Assembly: GCA_020630715.1 (NCBI GenBank) | Contig: JAHDIQ010000012.1 | Span: 43,674 to 78,158, forward strand | Length of the DNA: 34,485 bases | Origin: Nonlabens sp. | Lineage (GTDB): Bacteria; Bacteroidota; Bacteroidia; Flavobacteriales; Flavobacteriaceae | Reading direction: 5' to 3' | Shown here: positions 15,780 to 24,024 of the stretch, piece after piece | Layout: each line of letters begins with the position of its first letter | Numbering within the stretch: the first letter of the stretch is position 1 | Program-made: the position numbers and the translations under genes | Notes under the pieces: generated by a model | Databases searched by the model: none | The model's input: the letters and a program-made list of their open reading frames with translations, nothing else | What the model was told of the DNA's origin: nothing

Positions 15780-15802
15780 AATTAAGTCACGTACACTTAA
15801 TT
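15780..15802. promoter_or_regulatory. Dyad operator candidate between the AlbA_2 gene and lpxH
   Basis: Perfect 8-bp arms AATTAAGT (15780-15787) and ACTTAATT (15795-15802) with a 7-base spacer CACGTAC. It starts 9 bases upstream of the AlbA_2 ATG and has no T run, which favours protein binding over termination. Confidence 0.55.
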
Positions 15803-15845
15803 AAAGTAGAATTATAAATTAAAGTTTCATTAATTGTAACCATAG

Positions 15846-15853
15846 TATCTTTA
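15846..15853 (+). promoter_or_regulatory. Possible -7 element of lpxH
   Basis: TATCTTTA, one base off TAnnTTTG, ending 4 bases before the lpxH ATG, so the transcript would be almost leaderless. Confidence 0.4.
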
Positions 15854-15857
15854 CAGC

Positions 15858-16610
15858 ATGCAAATACCTACAGGTAAAAAAATATATTTTTCTAGCGACA
15901 ATCATCTAGGTGCACCTACTCAAGAGTTGAGCAAGCCTAGAGAACGTAAATTTCTCAACTGGCTGGATGAAGTTAAGGAAGATGCCGCAGCCATTTTTTT
16001 ACTGGGTGATTTATTTGATTTCTGGTTTGAATATAAGCACGTAGTACCTAAACATCAGGTGCGTGTGCTAGGTAAACTAGCCGAAATTCAAGATAGCGGT
16101 ATTCCTATTTACTTTTTTGTGGGAAATCATGATTTATGGATGTTTGGTTATTTTGAAGATGAGTTAGGTATTCCAGTTTATCACGATTCACAGGTTTTTG
16201 AATTTAACGATAAGAAGTTTTTTATAGGTCATGGTGATGGGAAAGGTCCTGGCGATAAAGGTTATAAACGCATGAAAAAGGTGTTTACTAATGGATTTTT
16301 TCAGTGGTGTTTTAAATGGATTCATCCAGATATAGGTGTAGGAATTGCGCGTTACTTATCAGTAAAAAATAAATTGATCTCAGGTGATGAAGATGCAAGG
16401 TTTTTAGGTGAGGAGAATGAATGGCTTGCACAGTATGCAAAACGTAAACTAGAAAAAGAGCATTTTGATTACTTTATTTTTGGCCATAGACACATGCCTA
16501 TGGAAATTAAGGTAGGTGAGAATTCTACCTATTTTAATCTAGGAGACTGGATCAGTCATTATACTTATGGTGTTTATGATGGTAATGATATGTTACTTAA
16601 AAAGTATTAA
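15858..16610 (+). CDS. lpxH: UDP-2,3-diacylglucosamine diphosphatase
   Basis: A calcineurin-like phosphoesterase that hydrolyses UDP-2,3-diacylglucosamine to lipid X in lipid A synthesis, at the inner face of the cytoplasmic membrane. Metal motifs are SDNHLG (13-18), GDLFD (50-54), GNHD (89-92), GHGD (124-127) and GHRH (209-212). The 250-aa length and the aromatic-rich middle (FFQWCFKW, about 147-154) match the Bacteroidota LpxH branch. Classical LpxH has DxH at the first motif, as here. No other lpx gene is adjacent. Confidence 0.9.
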   Translation: MQIPTGKKIYFSSDNHLGAPTQELSKPRERKFLNWLDEVKEDAAAIFLLGDLFDFWFEYKHVVPKHQVRVLGKLAEIQDSGIPIYFFVGNHDLWMFGYFEDELGIPVYHDSQVFEFNDKKFFIGHGDGKGPGDKGYKRMKKVFTNGFFQWCFKWIHPDIGVGIARYLSVKNKLISGDEDARFLGEENEWLAQYAKRKLEKEHFDYFIFGHRHMPMEIKVGENSTYFNLGDWISHYTYGVYDGNDMLLKKY

Positions 16611-16737
16611 TTCTCATTGTTGCTGTAAATCAACTGATTTAAGGTGTATTTCATCTATGTAGAGTTTTTTGTATATTCCTAATAGGCGTGTTCAGAGTTA
16701 ATTATGAAATTCGAGGTTCAAGTAAAAAAATTGAGCC

Positions 16738-17115
16738 ATGGAGCATCCTAAAATCTGGATTGTGGATAACGATCCTATCGATTCACAAATTATCAAAGAA
16801 ATGCTAGAGATTAATGAACTAGCAAAAGACGTACGTTTATTTCATTCTAATCAGGAAGTATTAGAAGAGATGAATAATAGTTCTAAAGTCCCTGAAATTA
16901 TTATTACAGAAAATAGAACACAACAAGTTAACGGGTGGAAATTAATGGAAGTAGCTAGAAAGAAATTTCAGAATACTAAAAATACTAGTTTCCATATGGT
17001 AAGTAATGCACTTACTAATACTGATCTTAGAGCCTTTAAGTCTTCTAATTTATTGAAATCTTTAAGTAAGAAACCATTACGACTGGATGATTTATTAGGA
17101 ATGGTTAAAGACTAG
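16738..17115 (+). CDS. Orphan receiver-like protein with Glu at the phosphoacceptor position
   Basis: A 125-aa single-domain CheY-like protein. The acidic pair is present (Asp10 and Asp12 in VDNDP), the switch Ser is likely Ser89 (MVSNA), and the conserved Lys lies in KKP (Lys112). Aligning the NGW motif (residues 65-67) with typical receivers (DxNMPxMNGW) places Glu58 at the phosphorylated Asp. It therefore cannot be phosphorylated in the usual way and may mimic the active state. There is no output domain and no histidine kinase nearby. Its last 11 bases overlap the 3' end of recJ on the other strand. The name response regulator should be used with caution. Confidence 0.8.
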   Translation: MEHPKIWIVDNDPIDSQIIKEMLEINELAKDVRLFHSNQEVLEEMNNSSKVPEIIITENRTQQVNGWKLMEVARKKFQNTKNTSFHMVSNALTNTDLRAFKSSNLLKSLSKKPLRLDDLLGMVKD

Positions 17116-18808
17116 CTTTTAAATCTTTTAAACGCAACTGAAGTGTGGTGTTACCTTGCCACACGTTTTGATCTAGAACATAGGCAATGTCAAATTTTTG
17201 CTCAGTTTTGATGAATTCTTGTTTATTTCCTAGATTAAAACCTATCGCGTCTATTCCATTTTTACTTTTAGAAGATGATACTATTTTTAGTTTTAGATGA
17301 TCTTCATCTTTACCTACACATTTACCGTATCCAGAATCCATGACTTTTGATGTCATAAAAACAGGACGCATATTTCCAGGCCCGAAAGGTCCCATTTGTT
17401 CTATTATCCTGTAAAATTTAGGGTTCACAGCTTCTAACGGAATCGTTGCGTCAATTTTTAATTCTGGTGTCAGGCTTTTTTTATCAATCGTAGCACATAC
17501 CACTTCTTCAAATCGGGCTTTGAATTTTTTATAATTCTCTGGTAATAAAGTAAGACCAGCCGCATACTTATGACCGCCAAATTGTTCTATAAACTCACCA
17601 CATTGTTCTAGTGCATTGTATACATCAAAACCACTTACACTACGAGCACTTGCAGCTAGTTTTTCACCACTTTTAGTAAATACTAACGTAGGTCTGTAAT
17701 AAGTTTCAATAAGCCTAGAAGCTACGATTCCTATCACACCTTTATGCCAGTTTTTATCATAGACTACGGTTGTGAAACCAGATTCTTCTTTATTCTCTAT
17801 GATTTGATTTAATGCTTTCTGAGTAATGGATCGATCTGCCTCACGACGATCTGCATTGAAGTCTTCAATTTCTTTTGCAAATTCAATCGCTTGTTCAAAA
17901 TCTGTTGTTGTCATTAACTCTACCGCATGTAGCGCATGTTTCATTCTTCCAGCAGCATTAATACGTGGTGCTATGATAAAAACAACATCTGTAATGCTTA
18001 ATTTATCCTTATTAACCTGATGGATGATGGCTTTAAAACCTGGCCGTGGATCTGTATTTATGACTTCCATGCCATGAAAGGCTAGGATGCGATTCTCACC
18101 AGTGATAGGAACAATGTCTGCGCCTATGGCAGTAGCGACAAGATCTAAATAAGGGATTAATAATTCAAAGTCCCATTCATGAGTTTCTACGATGGCCTGG
18201 CACAATTTAAAACCAACGCCACAACCGCACAATTCATCATAAGGATAATAGCAGTCTGCTCTTTTAGGATCTAAAACCGCTACGGCATCTGGTAATTTTT
18301 TTCCTGGTCTATGATGATCACAAATAATAAAATCAACGCCTTTTTCTTTAGCATACGCGACTTTGTCAATTGCTTTTACGCCACAATCTAACGCAATGAT
18401 TAAGGAAAACTCGTTATCTACGGCATAGTCTATTCCTTTATAACTTATCCCATAGCCTTCGTCATAACGATCTGGAATATAGGTGGCAACACGATCGTAA
18501 TAGGATGAAATAAATGTGGATACTAAAGCAACACTGGTAGTACCATCTACATCATAATCACCATAGATTAATATGTTTTCATTGTTTCCTATTGCTTTTT
18601 GGATTCGTTTTACAGCAACATCCATATCCTTCATAAGAAATGGATCATGAAGTTCATTTAAATCTGGTCTGAAAAAGGATTTTGCTTTCGCGAAAGCGTC
18701 AATTCCACGCTGTACTAATAAACCAGCCAGAAAAGGATCAATTGCTAATTCTGTACTCAGTTGCTTAGTTTTATTTGCACAAGGTTGAGGTTTTAAGGTC
18801 CACCGCAT
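17105..18808 (-). CDS. recJ: Single-stranded-DNA-specific exonuclease
   Basis: The 5'-3' ssDNA exonuclease of recombination and mismatch repair. DHH-family motifs are GDYDVDG (83-89), DHH (164-166) and, in the DHHA1 part, FGGHKYAAG (410-418). The C-terminal OB-type segment runs to 567. The length is normal for RecJ. Residues 38-42 (AFAKA) come from a copy of the iterated palindrome, in a poorly conserved N-terminal stretch. The 1-base gap to the upstream SPOR-like gene indicates cotranscription. Its 3' end overlaps the converging receiver gene by 11 bases. Confidence 0.96.
   Translation of the reverse strand: MRWTLKPQPCANKTKQLSTELAIDPFLAGLLVQRGIDAFAKAKSFFRPDLNELHDPFLMKDMDVAVKRIQKAIGNNENILIYGDYDVDGTTSVALVSTFISSYYDRVATYIPDRYDEGYGISYKGIDYAVDNEFSLIIALDCGVKAIDKVAYAKEKGVDFIICDHHRPGKKLPDAVAVLDPKRADCYYPYDELCGCGVGFKLCQAIVETHEWDFELLIPYLDLVATAIGADIVPITGENRILAFHGMEVINTDPRPGFKAIIHQVNKDKLSITDVVFIIAPRINAAGRMKHALHAVELMTTTDFEQAIEFAKEIEDFNADRREADRSITQKALNQIIENKEESGFTTVVYDKNWHKGVIGIVASRLIETYYRPTLVFTKSGEKLAASARSVSGFDVYNALEQCGEFIEQFGGHKYAAGLTLLPENYKKFKARFEEVVCATIDKKSLTPELKIDATIPLEAVNPKFYRIIEQMGPFGPGNMRPVFMTSKVMDSGYGKCVGKDEDHLKLKIVSSSKSKNGIDAIGFNLGNKQEFIKTEQKFDIAYVLDQNVWQGNTTLQLRLKDLKASL
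18684..18697. repeat. Iterated palindrome, copy 6 (14-bp core, in recJ)
   Basis: GCTTTCGCGAAAGC exact; the outer C is replaced by T on one side. It encodes AFAKA in recJ. Confidence 0.95.
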
Positions 18809-18809
18809 G

Positions 18810-19133
18810 TTATTTAATTTGTTTTATCCAGGTTTCTTTTAACAGTGGTAATTCTCTTGCGGCGATGAGCATATCTCTAAGCATGAAATCATTAGTTTCA
18901 TAGGCTATATATACATAAGTAAGGCCATTTTCAGGATTTACAAATGTTAATGGTTCAAAGCCTAAATCTGATAAGGTTTCTTTCCATTCTATGACGTTTT
19001 CCTGTTTTGAAAAGGCATTTGTTACTAGATAATAACCTGGTTTTACGGTTGTGTTTTCTGTTTTTTGTTCTTCATTTTGACCATAGCAGTAGCTAGAAAG
19101 GCATAAAAAAATAAAAAAGACAAAACGCTTCAT
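18810..19133 (-). CDS. Small secreted protein with SPOR-like domain
   Basis: A 107-aa protein. Residues 1-18 form a signal peptide ending near YCYG/Q. The mature part (about 33-105) begins GYYLVTNAFSK and is about the size and pattern of a SPOR-type peptidoglycan-binding fold, as in short flavobacterial SPOR proteins. The match is by eye and moderate. It is encoded one base upstream of recJ, so the two share a message although their roles (envelope, DNA repair) differ. TATCTTTC at 19178-19171 on the minus strand, 37 bases upstream, is a weak -7 candidate. Confidence 0.65.
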   Translation of the reverse strand: MKRFVFFIFLCLSSYCYGQNEEQKTENTTVKPGYYLVTNAFSKQENVIEWKETLSDLGFEPLTFVNPENGLTYVYIAYETNDFMLRDMLIAARELPLLKETWIKQIK

Positions 19134-19244
19134 GGTTTAAGCTTTGAGTTGTTAGAATCAGTAAGTTACCGAAAGATAAAACATATCTATTGTTTTTATC
19201 ATGTAGTTTTAGCTAATTTAGTGGATCACAATAAATGAAACTTC

Positions 19245-19835
19245 ATGCCACTTGTTACACCTTTAAATGCTAGTCACGATCCAGAAACGCAAGAGTTAGC
19301 TACTTTTTTTAATGAGACCTTAGGATTTTGTCCTAATTCTGTTTTAACCATGCAACGTAGACCAGCTATTTCAAAAGCTTTTATCAATTTAAATAAAGCG
19401 GTTATGGCAAATGAAGGTAGGGTGACGAGTGCTCTTAAAAGAATGATTGCTTGGGTTTCTAGTAACGCTACTGGTTGCAGGTATTGTCAGGCACATGCCA
19501 TAAGAGCTGCAGAACGTTATGGAGCTGAACAAGAACAACTAGATAACATTTGGGAATATCGCACACATCCAGCATTTAATAATGCAGAACGTGCTGCTTT
19601 AGACTTTTCCCTTGCAGCTAGTCAGGTTCCTAATCAGGTAAATCAGGAAATTCAGTATCGATTACATCAATACTGGGATGATGGAGAAATAGTAGAAATG
19701 TTAGGTGTGATATCACTCTTTGGTTACTTAAACCGCTGGAATGACTCTATGGGAACAACCCTAGAACAAGATGCTATCGATAGCGGAAATCAATATTTAG
19801 GAAAACACGGATTTGAGGTAGGAAAGCACCAGTAA
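19245..19835 (+). CDS. Carboxymuconolactone decarboxylase/AhpD-family protein
   Basis: A 196-aa all-helical AhpD-like protein with the CxxC-His signature CRYCQAH (Cys78, Cys81, His84), which in AhpD serves disulfide reductase and peroxidase activity. The extended form with a second half (about 105-190; RAALDFSLAASQVPNQV) matches peroxidase-related uncharacterised members and not the classical gamma-carboxymuconolactone decarboxylase. A detoxification role is likely, but the substrate is unknown. It is monocistronic and converges on the next gene with only 3 bases between the stops. Confidence 0.87.
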   Translation: MPLVTPLNASHDPETQELATFFNETLGFCPNSVLTMQRRPAISKAFINLNKAVMANEGRVTSALKRMIAWVSSNATGCRYCQAHAIRAAERYGAEQEQLDNIWEYRTHPAFNNAERAALDFSLAASQVPNQVNQEIQYRLHQYWDDGEIVEMLGVISLFGYLNRWNDSMGTTLEQDAIDSGNQYLGKHGFEVGKHQ

Positions 19836-19838
19836 AAA

Positions 19839-20576
19839 CTAATTTTTCTTAAACTCTAATATTTGAGTTCCTTGCTTTTCAAATTCAATCTTAATTGATT
19901 CATTTTCTTGAAATCCTATACCTATAAAATCTGTAGTTATGGCAAGATAACAGCCAGAACTGCTTATTTTAAGTGATCCTATGATACTACCTTCTTTTAA
20001 TACCATAAAATCAGATCCGTCTTGTTTTAAGGTATAGATCTTATCTGCAGTCTTGTATTCACTATTTGATGCGTCACCTGGTGTTTCTGACATTACTGGT
20101 ATATTTTTGTCTGGTAATTCAGAGTTTGGAAGTATTCTAGAATTACCTATCCTTTCATCGTCAACATAATTATGATCGTTTAAACTTCCTATTGCTTTTC
20201 TCAAAGCAGCTCTGTAATCTTTTTCAAAATTCTTAAGTCTAGATGTCCCAGTGATAGGGCCGTAAACTAGGTTATTACTGCAATCTATAAATTCTATATT
20301 CATAACCGTTTGCAGTCCTTTTTTCACTTTCACTTTTAATTGAAGCGTATTACAAGCGCCTTGATTCATGTCACTGGGAAGCGCTTCAGTATTTCTATAA
20401 GCCTTAAAATTCCGTTTTTTTAACTCAAAGACAACTTGTTCGTTCAACCGGTATTCATTAGCTATGTCTTGAAACTCATATTGATTTTCAACAAGAATGT
20501 ATTTATAATCATTCAAAGATTGCGCTGTGTTTAAAAATGGAGTGAAAAACACCACGAGTATTTTAAGTACTTTCAT
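19839..20576 (-). CDS. Secreted protein of unknown function
   Basis: A 245-aa protein with a probable signal peptide (residues 1-19, cleaved after a TAQS-like site). No recognised domain. The mature N-terminal half (about 22-140) alternates beta strands and has two Cys (74 and 99) that could form a disulfide outside the cytoplasm. The C-terminal part (about 180-245) is again beta-rich. The style resembles flavobacterial secreted proteins of unknown role. It diverges from recQ; a weak TATTTTAG at 20612-20605 (minus) lies within the recQ promoter spacer. Confidence 0.7.
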   Translation of the reverse strand: MKVLKILVVFFTPFLNTAQSLNDYKYILVENQYEFQDIANEYRLNEQVVFELKKRNFKAYRNTEALPSDMNQGACNTLQLKVKVKKGLQTVMNIEFIDCSNNLVYGPITGTSRLKNFEKDYRAALRKAIGSLNDHNYVDDERIGNSRILPNSELPDKNIPVMSETPGDASNSEYKTADKIYTLKQDGSDFMVLKEGSIIGSLKISSSGCYLAITTDFIGIGFQENESIKIEFEKQGTQILEFKKN

Positions 20577-20592
20577 TAGGTAATTTCTTAAA

Positions 20593-20623
20593 TTGTAAGA
20601 ACTACTAAAATAGAATAAATTTG
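20593..20623 (+). promoter_or_regulatory. Promoter of recQ
   Basis: TTG (20593-20595), 20-base spacer, TAAATTTG (20616-20623): a full match to the Bacteroidota consensus. The ATG lies 37 bases downstream. Confidence 0.65.
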
Positions 20624-20660
20624 TATTACAATTAATTCAACGCCACACAAACTAATATAA

Positions 20661-22808
20661 ATGAAACAATTAGAACTTCTCAAAAAGCACTTCGGGTACG
20701 ATAGTTTCCGGCCATTGCAGGAACAAATTATTAATGATGTATTAGATCATAAAGATTTAATGGTAGTCATGCCTACTGGTGGCGGAAAATCCATGTGTTT
20801 TCAATTACCATCATTAATGCTAGATGGAATTACACTAGTGATCTCGCCATTAATTGCTTTAATGAAAGATCAGGTAGATTCTTTAAAGGCAAACGGTATT
20901 CATGCTGGTTATTTTAATAGTTCTCAAGATAGTTCACAACAACAAGAGTTAATAGCAGCTTTAAATTCTAAGAGTTTAAAACTTCTTTATGTCGCACCAG
21001 AAAGTATTCAACTACTTCAAAATTATTTACAGCCTAAAGATGTTGCATTAATTGCAGTAGATGAAGCTCATTGTATTTCTACATGGGGACATGATTTTAG
21101 ACCAGCCTATACACAATTAACTTATCTTAAAAAGTCCTTTTCACAGGCTAGTATGATTGCACTTACAGCTACCGCAGATCGTGCAACACGTGAGGATATT
21201 AAAAAACAGCTTGATATTTCTGATGCACAGGAATACGTAGCGTCCTTTGATAGGCCTAATCTTACTTTAGAGGTGCGACCTGGAAACAACAGACTGGCGC
21301 AACTACGTCAATTTTTGAAAAAATATAAGGATGAATCTGGAATCATCTACTGTTTGAGTAGAAAATCCTGTGAAAAACTAGCAGATCAGCTCTCTGGTTT
21401 AGGATATTCTGTGGCAGCCTATCATGCAGGATTGGAACACCGCTTTCGCGAAAGCGTACAAGAACAATTCATTAAAGATGAGATTAAAATTGTGTGTGCG
21501 ACGATCGCATTTGGTATGGGAATCGATAAATCAAATGTGCGTTTTGTGATTCACTATAATATGCCAAAAAACATTGAGGGCTATTATCAGGAAATAGGTC
21601 GCGCTGGTAGAGATGGTGCGGATTCAAATGCGCTTTTATTTCACAGCTATGCAGATGTAATCCAGCTACGTAATTTTGCGATGGATAGTGGTAATAGTGA
21701 GGTGCAAATTGCAAAACTGGAACGTATGAAACAGTTTGCAGAAGCACTTACCTGTAGAAGAAGGATGTTGCTATCTTATTTTAATGAATATCTGGATACA
21801 GATTGTGGTAATTGTGATGTATGTTTAAATAAGCCTGATTTTTTTGATGCAACGGTGCTTGCTCAAAAAGCATTAAGTGCTGTTTATAGAATGAAAGAGC
21901 AAGCGTCTTTAAATTTATTAATTGATGTACTGCGTGGTGCTCAAAATGCTACCGTTATAGAAAGCGGCTTTCAAACCATTAAAACCTATGGTGCTGGTAA
22001 AGATATTTCGTGGAATAACTGGCAGCAATACATTATACAACTGATTAATCAGGGATTACTAGAAATTGCATTTCATGAATACAATCATTTAAAGTTAACA
22101 CCACAGGCACAGGCAGTTTTATTTGAGAATCAACCTGTACAACTTGCAGTGATTCCTAAACCAGAAGAACTAGCGGCAAGAAAATCTGCCGTAGAACAAT
22201 TACCTAGTGATGTTAATAAGGAATTATATGAAGCCTTGCGTAAGTTGCGCATGCAACTAGCTAGTCAGAAAAATCTGGCGCCTTACATGGTTTTTAGTGA
22301 TGTTACTTTAAAGGATATTGCAGCTAGAATACCATTAGATAAAGAAGAGTTTGAGGATATCACAGGAGTAGGAGCGCACAAATTAGAAATCTATGCTAGT
22401 GATTTTTTAAGTCTTACCCAAGAATATAAAATGATGCGTACTAGTGATTTTGTCTATCGTGTAGCCACATCATCACCTAAGAAAAAGAAAACACCTAAAA
22501 CGGATACTGTTTTTGAAAGTGTTCAAATGTACTGGGATGGAAAGACTGTAGAAGAAATTGCTATCATTAGAGAACTAAAAGAAGATACTATTTTAGGTCA
22601 TTTAAGTAAACGTTACATAAGTCATAAGGATGTAGACATCTCGCCTTATATTAATATCAGTGATGTAGAAAATATAGAGAGTAAATATGACTTGTTTAAA
22701 GAGCATAATGCGTTAAAACCGCTTTATGAACATTTCAAAGGTTCTTATTCTTATGGCATTTTAAGGCTAGCAATCACGCTTATAGAGGCAAACGTAAAAG
22801 CAATATAA
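20661..22808 (+). CDS. recQ: ATP-dependent DNA helicase RecQ
   Basis: A 715-aa 3'-5' superfamily 2 helicase for recombination and fork repair. Walker A is MPTGGGKS (37-44), motif II DEAH with the RecQ aromatic loop (134-150), and motif VI ends EIGRAGRDG (311-319). The RQC zinc cluster is Cys365, Cys382, Cys385 and Cys388, followed by a winged helix. An HRDC domain lies at about 515-595, and a Bacteroidota-type C-terminal tail at about 615-715. The iterated palindrome encodes RFRES at 261-265, between helicase motifs in the second RecA-like domain. The next gene starts one base after the stop. Confidence 0.97.
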   Translation: MKQLELLKKHFGYDSFRPLQEQIINDVLDHKDLMVVMPTGGGKSMCFQLPSLMLDGITLVISPLIALMKDQVDSLKANGIHAGYFNSSQDSSQQQELIAALNSKSLKLLYVAPESIQLLQNYLQPKDVALIAVDEAHCISTWGHDFRPAYTQLTYLKKSFSQASMIALTATADRATREDIKKQLDISDAQEYVASFDRPNLTLEVRPGNNRLAQLRQFLKKYKDESGIIYCLSRKSCEKLADQLSGLGYSVAAYHAGLEHRFRESVQEQFIKDEIKIVCATIAFGMGIDKSNVRFVIHYNMPKNIEGYYQEIGRAGRDGADSNALLFHSYADVIQLRNFAMDSGNSEVQIAKLERMKQFAEALTCRRRMLLSYFNEYLDTDCGNCDVCLNKPDFFDATVLAQKALSAVYRMKEQASLNLLIDVLRGAQNATVIESGFQTIKTYGAGKDISWNNWQQYIIQLINQGLLEIAFHEYNHLKLTPQAQAVLFENQPVQLAVIPKPEELAARKSAVEQLPSDVNKELYEALRKLRMQLASQKNLAPYMVFSDVTLKDIAARIPLDKEEFEDITGVGAHKLEIYASDFLSLTQEYKMMRTSDFVYRVATSSPKKKKTPKTDTVFESVQMYWDGKTVEEIAIIRELKEDTILGHLSKRYISHKDVDISPYINISDVENIESKYDLFKEHNALKPLYEHFKGSYSYGILRLAITLIEANVKAI
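21441..21456. repeat. Iterated palindrome CGCTTTCGCGAAAGCG, copy 7 (in recQ)
   Basis: Exact copy. It encodes RFRES here, a different frame from the hemD, recJ and helicase copies. Confidence 0.97.
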
Positions 22809-22809
22809 T

Positions 22810-23295
22810 TTGAAAATAGATCAATTAGAGTCAGGATATTTTGGCATAGGCATAGAACATCCTAAAACTCCAGAGAATTTAGGAGTCTTATGGCGTAGTG
22901 CGCAGAACTTTGGTGCTAGTTTTATATTTACTGTAGGTCATCGTTATTCAAAGCAAGCTTGTGACACTCACGATGCGGTAAAGGCAATACCTTATTTTCA
23001 CTATAAAGATTTTGAAGAGTTTTATTCCCACTTACCTAAAGGCGCTATGATTATAGGAGTAGAGTTAGATGAACGCGCAGTGGATTTAAAGGATTTTAAA
23101 CATCCACGTAATTGTGTTTATTTACTAGGAGCTGAGGATCATGGTTTAACAAAGAATGCAATACATAAATCACATCACTTAGTGAAATTTAATACACCTA
23201 AAAGCTTGAACGTTGCTGTCGCTGGTAGTATCATTATGTATGATAGAAACGTGAAAGGAACTTCTATTTATGTAAAAGGTATACCAAAATCGTAG
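22810..23295 (+). CDS. TrmH-family (SpoU) RNA 2'-O-methyltransferase
   Basis: A 161-aa SPOUT-fold methyltransferase. The three SpoU motifs are present: PENLGVLWRS (21-30, with Asn23 and Arg29), YLLGAEDHGL (101-110) and SLNVAVAGSIIMYDR (129-143). SAM-dependent 2'-O-methylation of tRNA or rRNA is expected, but the target nucleotide is unknown. The start is TTG at 22810, one base after the recQ stop, and no in-frame ATG occurs before the motifs. The weak start codon next to recQ suggests translation depends on ribosomes finishing recQ. Confidence 0.9.
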   Translation: MKIDQLESGYFGIGIEHPKTPENLGVLWRSAQNFGASFIFTVGHRYSKQACDTHDAVKAIPYFHYKDFEEFYSHLPKGAMIIGVELDERAVDLKDFKHPRNCVYLLGAEDHGLTKNAIHKSHHLVKFNTPKSLNVAVAGSIIMYDRNVKGTSIYVKGIPKS

Positions 23296-23364
23296 CTGAG
23301 GTACTATAAAGCTTGAAAAAATGAAATAAATTGATAATTAACCATTTAGATGATTAGATAATAC

Positions 23365-23372
23365 TACCTTTG
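23365..23372 (+). promoter_or_regulatory. -7 promoter element of the cold-shock gene
   Basis: TACCTTTG, exact consensus, 28 bases before the ATG. This leaves a short leader, unlike the long 5' leader of E. coli cspA. Confidence 0.55.
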
Positions 23373-23400
23373 TGACTTATTAATTTATTATTTTATTACA

Positions 23401-23595
23401 ATGAAACAAGGTACCGTAAAATTTTTCAACGAATCAAAAGGATTTGGATTTATCGTTGAAGATGGGACAGATCAAGATTGCTTCGTGCATGTAACTGGAC
23501 TTATCGATGAGGTAAGAGAAGGCGACAAAGTAGAGTACGAAGAGAAAGAAGGTAAAAAAGGAATGAACGCTGTAAACGTAAGAGTAGTACAGTAA
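23401..23595 (+). CDS. Cold-shock domain protein
   Basis: A 64-aa single cold-shock domain that binds single-stranded nucleic acid. It has the opening MKQGTVKFFNESKGFGFI, RNP1 KGFGFI (13-18) and an RNP2-like CFVHV (27-31) in which Cys replaces the more usual Val or Ile. It is very acidic towards the C-terminus. It is monocistronic, with its own promoter and a strong terminator 25 bases after the stop. Whether expression responds to cold cannot be told. Confidence 0.95.
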   Translation: MKQGTVKFFNESKGFGFIVEDGTDQDCFVHVTGLIDEVREGDKVEYEEKEGKKGMNAVNVRVVQ

Positions 23596-23620
23596 TTCTA
23601 AATATATTTTTTTGAATCTT

Positions 23621-23650
23621 AAAACCCGACTCATAAGAGTCGGGTTTTTT
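23621..23650 (+). terminator. Rho-independent terminator of the cold-shock gene
   Basis: AAACCCGACTC, loop ATAA, GAGTCGGGTTT followed by further T residues. A perfect stem. Confidence 0.95.
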
Positions 23651-23839
23651 AGTATTATATGTTTTTAATAGTGTAAAAAATCTAAACCCTAGTTTTTATA
23701 CTTTCTATATACATTCAAATAACCACAACAATTGGTTCTAGGTATAACTTAATTCTACAGCTAGTTAATGGAGCGTATATGTATCAATTGAACTGATTTA
23801 TTCATTGATTTTAAATCAATAGTTATGGTATTGCTTCAA

Positions 23840-23859
23840 TATACACATAGATGTGTATA
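23840..23859. promoter_or_regulatory. Perfect 20-bp dyad TATACACATAGATGTGTATA
   Basis: Nine-base arms around AG. No T run, and no gene start within 150 bases. It resembles a dimeric repressor site but no target is evident. Confidence 0.4.
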
Positions 23860-23977
23860 ATCGCTTTATTAGTTTCATTAAATGATAGTAGTCCATCTTA
23901 GACTTATTACTTAATATCATGGGATCTTAATGTTATAGACCACTGTAAATTCTTTGGTATAAAAAATAGAGCATAAA

Positions 23978-24003
23978 AAAAGCGCCTCAATTGAGGCGCT
24001 TTT
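23978..24003 (-). terminator. Rho-independent terminator of ompA
   Basis: Perfect palindrome AAAAGCGCCTCAA/TTGAGGCGCTTTT, 21 bases beyond the ompA stop. On the minus strand the T run continues, giving a strong terminator. Confidence 0.92.
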
Positions 24004-24024
24004 AAGTAATTTAAAGTGTGTGAT

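Larger units (their letters stand above)
23596..24024. other. Gene-free region between the cold-shock gene and ompA
   Basis: This 429-base stretch has two terminators at its edges (23621-23650 and 23978-24003). Between them are no ORF of note and two dyads: ATTGATTT/AAATCAAT (23804-23820, one-base centre) and TATACACAT/ATGTGTATA (23840-23859). It is very AT-rich. A small RNA gene is conceivable but no promoter-terminator pair for one could be defined. Confidence 0.6.
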
